DNA of 64,000 nucleotides. Origin: Holacanthus passer. Taxonomy: Eukaryota; Chordata; Actinopteri; Pomacanthidae. The notes beneath the pieces were generated by a model that had not been told where the DNA came from, made no database searches, and worked only from the letters and a program-made list of their open reading frames with translations. The stretch covers positions 1,054,001 through 1,118,000 of the forward strand of contig JAFREQ010000106.1 in the NCBI GenBank assembly GCA_025331565.1, read 5' to 3'. Below are positions 41,215-54,240 of the stretch, in pieces (the first letter of the stretch is position 1; the number at the start of each line of letters is the position of its first letter). Made by a program: the position numbers and the translations under genes.

Positions 41215-41246
41215 TCCTCCTCCTCCTCCTCCTCCTCCTCCTCCTC
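41215..41246. repeat. (TCC)n microsatellite
   Basis: About ten TCC triplets. A similar CTC/TCC tract occurs at 55114-55142. Confidence 0.95.
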
Positions 41247-41293
41247 TCATTTCTGTCCAGTCACACACACAGGGCCTGCAGTGTTTAGCTCTG

Positions 41294-41310
41294 ACACTAG
41301 AGGGCAGTAT
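41294..41310 (+). promoter_or_regulatory. CTCF-like motif
   Basis: The sequence acactagagggcagtat matches the CTCF core on the + strand. With the - strand motif at 36.4 kb the pair is divergent and flanks samd12 exon 2. Confidence 0.5.
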
Positions 41311-41462
41311 GTGACAGTGGATCTGACTGGTGCAACGCAAGCGAGCTCGATATATAGAGAAAACAGCCGAACGCAACCTTGCAGTTTTCTTAAACGTCGA
41401 TCGAATAAATGGAAAAAGTAAAAGAATCTCACATCATGCATACACAGTACAAGATATGTAAT

Positions 41463-41800
41463 ATGGTAACACTTTATTTTAACCCCTTATGAGCATTTTT
41501 AATCAGTATATAAACATTTAATGAATGTTCAAAACACATTATAATGTAACTGCAAGCAGATATAATGTCTCTTTTTTTAGTGTTTAATGATGTAGGTGCC
41601 TGTGAAGCATCTATAACCAGATGCTGCTTTTTAAATGGATAATGAATGACAATATTATAGTTATATAATATATCTTCATAGGAGAAGTTATTGAAAATAC
41701 TGTACATGAATAAACACTTGTCCTTATCTGCTTATAACCACATTATAATGTAATTTGAACGATCTAGTATATGTTCATAAAGAGCTTATAAATGCTCAGT
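41463..41800. repeat. Dispersed DNA-transposon-like repeat (ggtaacactttattt terminus)
   Basis: It opens with ggtaacactttattttaacc followed by an AT-rich body with repeated cattataatgtaa motifs (about 41536 and 41751), typical of a fish non-autonomous element. The other terminus is not clear. Confidence 0.45.
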
Positions 41801-44800
41801 ATTTAGCAACTAAATAAGATTAGATTAGACAATAAGATTGTCTTTTAAAGTTTCTTATCAGTACAGGTTGTAAGAATAAAGGAATATTACTTTAGTCAGG
41901 GAACTAAGGTGCAAAACTGCTTAAAAGAGCAGCTAAATAAAAGTTGAGTTTCTCACTTTTAACTTGTTTAGTCCTTAATATTTTGCTATGAAATGAACAG
42001 ACATCATAAAGAAAGGACTAGCAAACTGCCAAAGGACGAAAGTGACCTTTTTGAAATTTAAATACTACACTTCTTTATGCTCACCTCTTTTATCTTCCTG
42101 AAAAGCAGCGTTGAAAATATTCACGGACTGCAGCCTCATAAAAGACAAATTTCACCTTTAGTCTCCTCTAAATGAAACTGTCTTTATGTCACATATGTCA
42201 CAACTGAGCTTGTCGCCCCTTTTTCCTGATTTTGCTTTGCAGCCCGACGTCTCGCACTGTTGTTTTTCAAAACCCGATTGGACAATGAATTGGGATTGCA
42301 TTGTTTCGAGCGCAGCCGTTGTGTCATCCCACAAACAATATGAAGGCTAATGAAGGCTGCTCGACAGCTGTAATGGTTCTGAACAAAAGTAACAGCTCTT
42401 GTGCTGCGAGAGAGCTATTGAATATTTGCTCGGCCCTTGTTCGTGTTTTGCTCAATAAATGAACTCTGCCCGCTGCTTTTGTCAGGGGAAATATCCAGGG
42501 TTGAGGTTCAATTTGAGTTATTTCTGTGAAGTAAACAAAGCTCTGAAAAACTGTGGAATCTAGTTGACACCATAAGGTCTTTGTGGTCAGTTTGATACCA
42601 AATACAGGACGGTGACAGAACAATATCATTATATGTGCTAATTGCCGCTGTCGTCAACATTTTTAATTGAGTGTAAAGTCGTTTGACCCTGAAATCAAAG
42701 GACGACTGCTGTGCTGCAACACAACTGCCAAATTCGCTCTCTCGGTCTCTCGGTGTTTGTCTCTGGATGCTTCTCTTTTAATTCCCGGCGTCTTTTTGTA
42801 TTTCTCTGCCTTCACAAAGGGGGCCGTGCGATTGCCTCTTGATTAATTTGCCATTCATATTGGATCTTTAAATGCTTATCAGTGTTAGCGCGATTACATG
42901 CTTCATTATGTAAGTAATAGTTTTCCGCTGTGGTCGTTAATGTGTGGATGTTTATTCCACACTCGGGTTGTGCGTTTTTTCCCCGAAGGCTTTATTCCTC
43001 GTCTTTAATTTTTGAGGTTGTCCTTGCTCTGTTGCTAAGGTAACATGAAGGATACTGGGAGCTGCACTGGGTTTTTCGGTTACCAATTAAAGCCAAGGAC
43101 GGCGACGCGCTCAATGCACGTTGGCACACATGACAATCGGATGGCTCATACGTTGCATTCATGGATTTTTTTTTTTCTTTGCTTTGCAGCGTGGGTGTTG
43201 CCTGGGCTGCACATGTGGATGTATGTACAGTATGTGTGCGCCTGTTCCCAGACGTATTGCAGTTAGAAATAAAGCAGGCTTCTCCCCTCACCCCTGCGCT
43301 GTCACTCAAATCTCTAATTGGCCCGGAGTCTCTTGAACACGGCTCTTTGAGCGCGATTGTACTCCTGTTTTCTTTCTCTCGGCTGTTTTCTCTCCGCCCT
43401 TTGGCTGCGTTGGCTGGCTGGCAGGCAGGCAGGAAGGCACCGGCTCACCTATTGTACCGGCCCCGGGAGCACAGCTATAGGCTAAATCGGTGCAGAATGT
43501 AAAACACAGATGGCCATTGACTCACAAATGGGTTCATGGAAAATGAGAGAGTCTCCTGTGTCAAACTAGTCCACTAGCTTTTTTTTTCCCCTCTGCTGTC
43601 TGCCTCATCTGTCAGTCTTCCTTTCTCCTCTCCTGCTCGTTCGACTCTCCCGAACTCTCCCTCTTCCTTGCACTCTTTCTCCATCCGGGCCTCCCTCTCT
43701 CTTTTGTCGCCCCAGGCTCCCAGTCAGGGTTAATTAGCATTGAGTTGAGCTGTGTTTAATGGTTAATGTGGTTTCTTGCCGTCATACCGCTCCCTCCCCT
43801 CGCCGCGTATTCGGCATCCATCCACGCAGGCCGGGCCTGGCCTACCTGCCTACCTGCTTGCTTTGGCTGTCTGTCACCTCACCCACCTGCAGGGGATGTA
43901 GACCGCATGCCAAAACCAGCGTGTACATCTCCCCCAATTTCTGTTTCTCTCTCTGGGATGCCAGATATAGAGTGAGTGGGAAGGAGCCGTGCAGAGAGGA
44001 GAGTGAGGTAGTACCATATAATAAGAAACATGTGAGAGAGAGAGGGAGATGAGAGCAAGAGTATGTGAGGAGAGGAAGTGAGGAAGACAATGTGATAGAT
44101 CTGACAGGAACCGAGCGAGATTGAATACGGGGGAGAGATGAGAGATGGAGGGAGGTGGGCGGGGGGGGGGTGGAGGCAAAGCAGAGGAAATGCTGCCAGT
44201 ACCTGTTATTCTGCTTTCTCTGGGTGGAGAAGAGAAGGGCCTCCATTGCTATGCCACACCACACGGCAGCCAGAGAGCAGGCTGAAGTGGAGGGGAGTGG
44301 ATGTGAAATTTTAATCACCTCTCTCTGTTTGTAATTTTAGTAGCCCCTCAATCAAAATCAGAAGCATTGCCAACACTTTCAAGAGCGATCCTTTGGCAGG
44401 CTGCTGCGCTGAAGTATTTAAACCAGAGTGGCATCTTGCAACCGGAGCGCAGTCCGACACAGTGTGGACTATTACATGCAATTTAATGTAACCTACATAT
44501 TTTAAATGTCATGTTTGTGTGCCGTTGGAGGAAAGCTTCTCTCTCTGTCCAAAATGGTTACATTACTGGAGTTTTTGACCACTAGTGGCGCTGTAGAGCA
44601 AATACTGTGATTAGCTTGTGCATGCATTATATCTAAAGATGTACATACACGCATGAGCGCACCGCCGGTGTGTGTTTGAAGGAGGTGATACAATTTTCTG
44701 TCAAGGTCAAAAAGTCAGTCAGGATTATTTTTATTATTGATTCATCTGCCAATTAATCGATTAATCGTTCCTAAAATATCAAAAAATTGTGAAAAATGCT

Positions 44801-45933
44801 GATCGCAATTTGCCCGACCCGAAGTGACGTCTTCAAATTGCTTCTTTTTGTCCAACCATCAGTCCAAAACCTTCATTCATTTTCATAAATGACAAAGAAA
44901 AGCAGCAAATCCTGACATTTAAGAAGCCAGTAACTGTTTGACATTTTTCTTTCATCATCAATCATTTTAAGTCATAAGCTCTGAACATTTTCTGGTTCTA
45001 GCTTTTTGAGTGTGAGGAATTGCTGCTTTTCTCATTTTTTTTTATCATTATAAACTTAATCTTTTTTGACTTTGCAAAATCTGGTTAGCAACGTCTGGTT
45101 AGACTTTCAAAATAAAGCTAGCTGAGAACAATAATAAATACAATGATAATTGTGTTTGATTAGGTTTAAGCGCCTTGGTTAGGTTTAGGAAAAAAATATG
45201 GTTTGGGTTTAAATGAGTACTTTACTTCACTTACATACATAAGTTCAAAGGAGTTCGATGTTTGCTTTCACACAGGAACGAACCTCGGTGTCCTGGGTGA
45301 AACCTCCTCTATATGTGCTCTTTTCTTACTCTTTATACTACGTCACCTGACTTCAACAGCACATCAAAACATTACATGGATGCTAGAGATTACTAACATC
45401 ATAGTCTAAAGCTCAGGGTCATGGATCAAGCTGCCGTATTTGACACACTGGGACTGAGAACCGGCTGCATATATACCACATACATGTTCCACTTACATTC
45501 AGTGAGAGCGAGCATGTTGTAACCGGTCGATCAAAGTATGAAATGTGAGCTCAGAAGTTGTTTTGACAGATCAGGTGAATAAATAAAATGTAGTGTGACT
45601 GTGAAAGATTAATAAAAAATGTACAGTGTTTCAGCTTTAGACCGGATAAATATCTTATTATTGATTTCTTCTTTTTACTTTGAAAGATGAATACTTCATT
45701 GGTATTTGAGGTGAAAATGTCACTCAGTAAATATTATATAACAGCTATGGCCCATCAGTCCTGACATCATATGTTCGAACCAAAGTGCGAACAATGTCCC
45801 CAGCTTTAATAATTCACGTCCATGCGTAAGAGATCTGTAATCTAGAACAACAGTTCAGCAAGCTTGTGAAAAACAGGATGAAAATATAGGCTGTATAAAT
45901 GTGTCTGATGTTTTATTTTTGGTGTCGTCTCAG

Positions 45934-46063
45934 CCAGGATATGTGAAGCTGTCCAAGCCGGTGGCCCTGTGGACCCAGCAGGACGTGTGCAAATGGCTGA
46001 AGAAGCACTGTCCCAATCAGCACCAGATCTACAGCGACTCCTTCAAACAGCACGACATCACAG
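45934..46063 (+). CDS. samd12: SAMD12 coding exon 3 (first half of SAM domain)
   Basis: The acceptor is tcgtctcag and the donor acag|gtactg. The 130 nt (phase 0 in, phase 1 out) encode residues 75-117, PGYVKLSKPVALWTQQDVCK onward to KQHDITG. This is the N-terminal half of a SAM domain, with helix 1 WTQQDVCKWLKKHC and the YSDSFKQHDITG region, and is nearly identical to the mammalian SAMD12 exon as I remember it. SAM domains mediate protein-protein oligomerisation. The cellular role of SAMD12 is poorly defined. Confidence 0.96.
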
Positions 46064-48881
46064 GTACTGTTTCACACCTGCGCTGACCTGCACAAAGCAG
46101 CAGTGAATTCTCCAGCTTATTTAAGCAATCAAAAACTGGATTTGTGCTGTAGCTCTCGCGAGGTTATTATGGGATGATGCTTGAATTTACACTGTTAGAA
46201 GTTACCTGACAATCCACAAGCATTTCTGATTACTCAAAGTGAAGGTCAAAATCACCCTGTTTATCAGGCGCAGCAGTCTGCTTTGTCGAGTGTTTGTCTC
46301 TTATTTGTGACATTGCTACAGAAACATTGAACAAAACTGAATTTCTGTAGAGCAACACAGCTCATGTTGCACGTTGTCATTTCTCATCTTGACGAAGCCG
46401 GATCTCATTCATAACGTCCCAGGTGTGCTCTGTGCCCGCCGTCTGCCTCCCGCGGCCCTGCCACCCGGCCCACCCGTCTGTCCATCCCTCCCTCCCCACT
46501 GTCACCGCCGCCACGTCAATCATCTCCCTAACGAGGCTCCTCAAGGTCACCCCGGCGCTAACGACACTCCGGTCCGCATAGTAACAGACGACCGTTAATT
46601 GCCGTGCACTCCAGCTCTCAGAGCACGACTGATCACATTAATATGTTTATTTGTTGCTGTCGAGGACCTCCTCGACTCAGTGACTGGCTGGCAGGATAAA
46701 TCGCTCAGCGGTCATGATGAGTGGCGTAATGACTCACGCTCTCGGTTTAGCCTTTGATGCATTCTGACTGTTATATGTTTGCACGGAGGGTTTTGAGATT
46801 TAGCATCCTCTGTTTAATGGTCTGAAAATATGAATCTCGCTACTTTGCAGTTCGAGCTGCGCTTAGATCTCATCAGCAGCATAGAGGTCCAGGAGATAAC
46901 CCACAGTTCATTGCATACTTGCTGAACCGCTGCTGCGTTTTGGCTCCGTCTTCAAGTAGAAGCATTTTGGAAATGTTTGTTTCTTTTCATTCAAGGTACA
47001 GTACAAACACGGCCGCGATGACTAATCGCTTGTGAAACATGAGTTGTTTTTTACAGTTTATTAATTTTGGTCTTGCATGCAAAATAAATTATTCGCAGTA
47101 ATAACTAAGATTAAATATGAAACACACACAAAGGAAGGACTTACAGACTCCTCTTATCACATCTCACACAGTGTTTTGTTATTGCATAAAAGAGAAATCG
47201 TGTCAAGTGCAGTCATCCAGTCGCTCATTTGGCAGAAATCTCTCATGAGGTCCGTGTCTAATTAAGGAAAATGAATCTAACTTTAAGATTAAACACCTCG
47301 GTGTTCTTGACAAGCTTAAAGCATTCGGTTATAACCTGTAAATAAATCATGTTTTCACTTATTAGTCCTCCAGTAATTAAAACATTAGACCACAGCTTCC
47401 TAATGCTGTATTAACCAAATGACCTGTGTTTGTTGTTAAGGTGTAAGGATCTTTACAGGGTCACAAAAGAGAAGAAAGAGTTAACCAAATATGCATGCAC
47501 GCTCATGCACATACAGCGCACACACAGCGCTTTCCTGGCACAATTAGGAGATAATGACATGCGCAAAACCTGCAAGTAATTCAGTTTGTCTTCACATCGA
47601 GCATTAATTAACAGAACCCAATTAAAACAGGCCAAGCCACACCAATTGGGCTCGCAAGGCAATTTGCATCCCAATCAATCTTTGAAATATTATGCAGATA
47701 TTTTTTTTTTTTTCTGTTCCTGCACCCAATTAGAATAAACAAGGGGGGAAACAAATGATGAATGGAATATTGTTGTGGAACACAATCATGCGTAGACAAA
47801 CAAACAGTGTGTGTGAATACATTTCTAAGTGCATGCGGGCGTGCATCTGAGAATATTTGTTCAGCGTGCTTTTCATACACTGGCTCTGACCCTCGAAGAT
47901 TGGCTGCGTGTCCGTGTGTGCATCTGCATGAATAGGCCTGATTTTTGGTTTTCAGGACATTATATTCTCCGGACCGTAGCGTTTCTCGACTGTATTTTCT
48001 GTCCAATCCATCCATAACAGAATACTCAACCCTCTTTTCGGCTGCCAGCGGTACTCAATCTCACTTGTCTTGGCAATGTAGTCATCCCTTCATAAAGTAG
48101 CAAATCAATAAACGGTCTCTATTCTGGATCATAATTCAAACAGGCATTTGTGTCCTCCCTCCTTTGACATAAAACAGCGGCGAGGGAAATGTATTTTACT
48201 GCCTATCAGGGGCTGGTGCGACATTTTTAACGTCGAATGACTTCAGTATGCAGCAGCTGCCTCCCTGCTAGGCTCCTGTAACCTCAGCCAAAGAAATCAA
48301 TGTTTCCCATCCTCCCTGCAGCCTATAGTGCCAAGAAACCCTCTCCCTCCCTCAATCTTCACCTCCCACCCCCAACAGAGACAACGCCGAATTTGACTTT
48401 AACACCCAGTCGCCATTAAAAATGCATTAAAGCATATTACAGCATAATTAGATATTAGTCCCTAATCCCTTGTAATTACGAGGACGCGGCTCTTTTGGTG
48501 AGAGAGTAGCTTGGCACGATAAATTAGTTAAACACACAATTTCCGATACCTTAGATGTAATCGGCGCGAAAGGTGTGATGATATAGGTAATCAAAAGCAA
48601 GAGGGTGGAGTAGGGGGACGAAGGGTGAGTCACCATTAAGTTATATTTTCTGTCAGATGAGATCGTGACATCACACGGATATTCAGAGGCTCTATAGGCA
48701 TAAAAAGGCAGAATTCGATGCAGCTGCAGAAGGCGGCTGCAGAAACTTGTGAAGGGTGAAATGAGTAAAGACTCGCATTCAAAGCTCTGGTTCTGGGCAA
48801 CAACAAGCTACATTATAAATAGTTACACAGGTCTTTAATTATTCAGCGTCATAAATCTATGGATTCAGATCAGTCTCAATA

Positions 48882-49735
48882 TTAATGAATGCACATGTAG
48901 GAATTCACAAACGTATTTCAGGATTTATGTATGCATGACTCTCCACATTTTTCAATGCACACAGCAAAACAAATCCACACATTAAAAAATAAGGTTCACA
49001 AATGTATTTCTGACGCACACATACTTCACAGTGATATTCTAGCATGTGTATTTTTAGAAGTATTTGCAGGTTAGTTGAAAACATATTTGGATCACTGCAT
49101 CAAAAGCAAAGGCGTCAACAGGAAATTATCTCTGGCCAATCAGATGGCTCCTTCCACTTCAGCTAATTACCTAAAATGACTTAAGTGTAGATTCAAGGGT
49201 ATCATTTAATATGATGGTGTTACATCTGCGCAGGTCAACCTCAACATGGTGTCTGCTCTCCACAGGTAAGCGGTGACTCTCCTGTCGTGCATGATGTATG
49301 GTAGTTATAAATGCTAGTTAATGATGTGGCGTTAAACACTAGCTATCTAACAGGTTACCTATATAATGCTGATAGACAATCGAGGATCATCCATTTGCTG
49401 GCTAGATAATACAGTCATAACATATTTAACCGTGCACTTGAGGTTGACCTGCTGGTAGCTGTGATGCTATGTGATCACATTACATCACAGAATAGAATCT
49501 ACACTATGTGATTGGCTGAAGCAGAAGGAGCCATCTGACTGGCTATTCCCTGCCACGTCAGGTTCATCAGTTTGTACTTTATTCAACATCCAAATATGTT
49601 TTTGAAGAAAACTGCAAATACTTTTCAATACGTACGTATGTTTGTGGAAGAAATATTTGTGTGCATGTGGAAAGAGTCATTTTGTGTTTGTAATCCCGAA
49701 TAACATGTGTGAATCCTTCTGTGTGCATTCATTAA
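48882..49735. mobile_element. Foldback / long-inverted-repeat element
   Basis: Two arms (about 48882-49246 and 49437-49735) are imperfect reverse complements. For example, gtatttgcagg..gaaaacatatttggat pairs with atccaaatatgtttttgaag..aaactgcaaatac; cagatggctccttccacttc pairs with the complement of aagcagaaggagccatctga; and gcaggtcaacctcaa pairs with ttgaggttgacctgc. Both outer ends carry ttaatgaatgcaca in inverted orientation. The ~190-bp centre is unpaired. No coding capacity is seen. Confidence 0.8.
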
Positions 49736-52700
49736 CAACTTAATTCACAACTTTAACATGATCTAATGTCAACAAATAGATGATATTCAAAACTCGAACC
49801 AGCCCACAGCCATGGACAGATGAGGAGACAGCGGGTCCCTGGACACAGACCTATAAAAGCTCCTCCGAAAAAGACAAAAGAGACACAAAAAAACATTTGG
49901 TAATTCTGTAGGTTTTAGAAAAACAGAGGCGGCTGTGCAGTGTGAATTGGGACCCAGATAATACGACTGCTCTCATCCATTGGTTAGACTGTTTTCCTCA
50001 CACAGGAATACTCCAGATAAATGAATAACCAACCTCATAATATCCATTGATGTACGGTGTCATAAGGCCTTACTCTGAATTATTAATAGCCTGTAATATT
50101 AGTGGTTTAATGAAGGGTGGCCTGTATCCAGCCGCTCACACCGTACCACTTCAGCTCTCTTAAAGGTCTGTGTTCGACCCCCTCCGGTTTGGCGGATCCA
50201 TCATCTCTCCGCTTTGAAAATAACAGCAGCCCGTGTCGATCCGGGCCGTGATCTCCTCGTCCACTGGAAGGTCTCACGCTGGGTACAAAATGTATATTTG
50301 ATGAGCCGCAGAAGAAGAAAAAAAAAAAAACATGAAAGGTGACAAACGCTATTTTAAAACCAGACGAGGACACCGAGCAACCGGCCTAAACAGCCGCTGA
50401 GCGATGAGACGATGAATCCTGCAGGCGCCACAGACTGCCGTCATAAAAATGCTGCTGTGTAATAGAGGAACAGGCACATTGCGAGTGGAAGGCACTAACA
50501 CGGCTGCGCATCAACTCGCGAGGCCACAAAACGGCTCCACTGGTGGCCATTGTTTTGTGTAATTTCCAAACGGGAAATTCAAACAGCTCGCCGCTGATGA
50601 GCTGTTCGGGGGACAATTTGATCCACAGACAGAAGGAATCGTGGTTAATGATGCCATTGGTGGGATGATTATACAGCAATGTGTAAAATAAAATTAATTA
50701 CTGTTTTGCCAGTTGCATGTTTTGTAAATGTCGCCCTTGTTTTTCCATATGGAGAGTTTGGATACTAATCTTCAGAGGCTGTGAGCGACATGCAGTTAAA
50801 TCAATTTGCAGTACACACTCTTAGTTTTACTTGTATACTGACGATGAACAAGCAAAGATATTATAACACCATATTCTTCTCTTTATTGTATTCCCATCTC
50901 TCCACCTGCCGTCTCCCTGATGTCCCAGTCATTACAGCTCTTGTCCTCGACGAGACCGATCTAATGATCATAGCAAGAAAATTACAGATTTAGTCAAAGA
51001 CATCCCATCTCATCTCCACTGTGGGATCACGTGATTAAAGTCTCAATCACAGTAATCTTCTCACACTGTGCCGAGCACCTCCCACTAACCTTTCACCAGT
51101 ACGATTCAGCTAAAAAAATTTAAAAAAAGAAGAAGAAGGCTGAGACCAGTCGGTGTCTCAGTGAAGCCTGTTGGCACATGTTTCCTTCGCTTCCAGACGC
51201 TGTAATAAAGTTGGTGTATCATTCGAATACATCATGATTATTATCTCTGTCCCAAATTGCATTCAGAGCGAGTTGCATGTGTTTATTAAACTCGTATATA
51301 TGCTGAGATATTTCATTATTCCATGACTCAGAATCGCGCTACAAACTGGAGGTGTGGAGTTTGAATGATGGCCGTTTAGCAAGCGGGGAGGGTCTAACAA
51401 AATATACTGCTCAGTTTCATTATGGGAATTGTTTGACTGGGTTTTTGGAGCTCAACTCATACAGGATATCTCTTGCATTTATTTTAAACATTCTTTATTA
51501 ATCCGTCTTTTGTAAGTCCTTTAATTTAATATAAAGGGAATTCTTAATCGCTGGAGGATATGGTAGGGTATTAATATATAAATCACCAACTGGCAAATGT
51601 ATGCAAAACTGATTTTCATAGAAATAATTTCTGTTCCACTGTTATCTCTTACATGAGACGAGCATCTGTGTGCAAACGAACACTTTAATAACTAAATTTG
51701 TTGGTTTTCAATTGCAACTCATTGAGGAAACATAAGGCAAGTGTGATTATTTGTATAGCTGCTTTCAGACTTTCAGGCTTCAAGAAATGCATAAGAGCAA
51801 ACTTTAAAAAAAACAGTTAAAACAAGAAAAATGAGATGCATGAAATACAGTTACATGCAGTAATGAGAAATTCAGTCAAAGAAATAAAAGTGCACTATAG
51901 AAACACATCAGTCAAAGATGCAGGAGAACATCAGAGTTTTTAGCGATTTAATAAAAGATAATCTTGCAGCCGTACTTTTTATTTCACCAGTGAGCGACCG
52001 TGTGATGCGACATGTCAAACACAACTCGAGGTCGGCATGACAGGATCATGACAGTTTGCTCCAACCACAACCCGAGTCATCAGGACGTCTGCAACATTAA
52101 ATCTCTGTGATCTTCACCTGTGACAGGATGTTGACTCTCAGCGGTCTCTCCGTAATGACCAGAAAACCAGTCTGTTTAACTCAGGACAACTAGTTTTCTC
52201 CTCAGCCAACCTCGCAGTGATTATACCGACTCCACAGCGCCGGAGTCCCAGTGAGCCGTCCACAGGTTGTTAGCTGTGGCTAACCAACAGAGCTGCCGTA
52301 TAATGATCAGCAAACTGAAATAGATCAGTAGTGGTGAAATCAGCATGAGGCTTCTGCCGCTGTGACAAGTGGAGGATCGAGGCGGCTTGTTATCCGTGTG
52401 TTGGTGTGTGTTTGTGTGTCTCTGCCTCTCTCTGGCTGGATGGACTGGTTTCATTACTTCGACTGGTCTCTCCAGGATCGTAACTGACCTCCTCTCCCAC
52501 AATCAGGAATAGTATTAGCATCGGATCACAGGTGCTTAGTGGCTGCAGGGCTACAAGCAACTCTGTGACTGAGACCATCAGTCAGCATTTACTTTAAGGA
52601 CTTCAAGCTGTGCCACAACGCACTGAACACGACTGAAGAATCTTCCCGGTTGCTTCCACAGTCTATGTTTTGTTGTCGAGTCCAAAAGCTGTTACGCCAC

Positions 52701-54119
52701 TTTTATTCTTGAGGGGGGGGATCCTCGTCGCATATGGCAGCAAAAAGTTTACTTACTACCCAACACTCCCATCACTTGTCATTCTGGGCTTGACAGAGTG
52801 TAGTGCCGCTTTGGAGTGCAGTTCGCCAGATGCAGCTCAATGACATTCATCCCCAGAGGACACACATATGGGCACACAGCTGCATGGGAGATTTGAGAAA
52901 TATGTGTGACTGGTGTGGAAGATTTACCTGAGGAGAAGCAGTCGCAGAGTACATTCTTGCACTGTATCGCACAGCTGCCAAAACATGTCAGGGCTAAAAA
53001 GGTGTGATTTTCAAAGTCGGAGGGAGAGGAGGGTTCATTCTCGCCGACTTTGTGCTCCTGTCCTCGCCCTCGGCCGCCACACACACACACGGCCACAATT
53101 AACATTTTATTCCCCACGTGCAAAAGCGGACTCCTGCACGTGTGCATGGGTGCAAGCGCTTCCCAGTTTGCACATGCTTTTATATCTATGTGTGTTTTTG
53201 TGTGTGTGCAGATGCACTTTAAGCCCCCATTCATCAACGCCGCGGTTGATGCGCCGGGCTATAGCTGCAGATTAATCTGCCTCAGCCCAACACTGCTGCT
53301 CAGCCACCGCTCATTAATCTAGTTCCTGAGACAATGTGTTTGTGTGTTCTCACATCAGTGCGTTTTTGTAAAGCATGTGTGTCCATATTTGGTTTGTGTG
53401 TAGAAATAAAATCATAGCTGATCATACATTTTTTAGTATAGTGACAATATGGCTCTTGTCTTTTGGCTATTAATCAGAGAGAGACTCACTCCAGGTGACC
53501 GGCAGAATCAGGAGCAATATTCAGTGAGAGCAGAAGCAGCTTGCTGAGAGTTCGGATCCACTAACCGTCTTATAGCAAGAGGGGAAGAAATTATTTACCT
53601 CATTTCAGGTGGGGAGAAAAGTCCAGTCCAGCAGCTTTCTGAATAAGTAAGTGGAGAGGAAGAGGGAAGATGGTGAAGGCTTGAGAAAAGTGTTATGTGT
53701 GGAAAGCATGAAGACAGGAAAGTAGTTTTTCCACTTGTTTTTATGCACATTTGTACATAAAGTGAAAAAAGAGATGGAGCAGATGACACTGAAAAAGAGA
53801 AGATGTGATAAAGGCCGATGCAAACAGATTTTCCTTGGCCTTGCAGTACCTGCTAGAAAAGCATGCAGCTCATTCTGAGTTCAGAGTTTTCGCTTCATCA
53901 ATCCACCAGAAAAACCCCCAAAGTAAAGAAAAAAAAGCAGCTTAATAATTGCAGTATCCCCAGTTTGAGTCTATACAGAGTCTTTATCACCATAGTGCCT
54001 GATTAAAGACACTGCAGGGTGCATATTGATCAGCGGCTGCGAATTAATTCATTTAAATAGCACAATTGACATTTTAGCAGCAATGAAACACAGTAATGCA
54101 TCAGAGTAACTCGATTAAT

Positions 54120-54240
54120 AACTAGAGTATAGGAGAATAGAGTAAGGCTTTAATGTCCCAACGGGGGAAATTGGAGAACAAATGGCAGCCAGTGATAAAT
54201 ACAAAAAAATACAGCAATGGATAAAAACAACAATTAATAG
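54120..54240. repeat. Dispersed repeat fragment
   Basis: It shows the order aaggctttaatgtcccaacg, gggggaaattgga, then an A-rich tail with acagcaatggataaa, matching the layout of the pieces at about 3500 and 14061. Confidence 0.45.

Larger units (their letters stand above)
37284..45933 (+). other. samd12: samd12 intron 2 (8.65 kb)
   Basis: No gene is seen. It contains a partial dispersed repeat (37800-37945), AC microsatellites (38685-38719, 38893-38918), a GGTAACACTTTA-type repeat (41463-41800), a TCC repeat (41215-41246), a CTCF-like site (41294-41310) and a purine-rich block (43985-44180). Confidence 0.75.

Noticed and set aside
43842..44318. 158-aa open frame on the - strand in samd12 intron 2
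   Set aside because: It is Ser/Leu/Pro-rich because the + strand is purine-rich; there is no homology or promoter evidence.
44579..44593. CTCF-like match ccactagtggcgctg
   Set aside because: It is one base short in the core relative to the consensus, so it is not listed as a feature.
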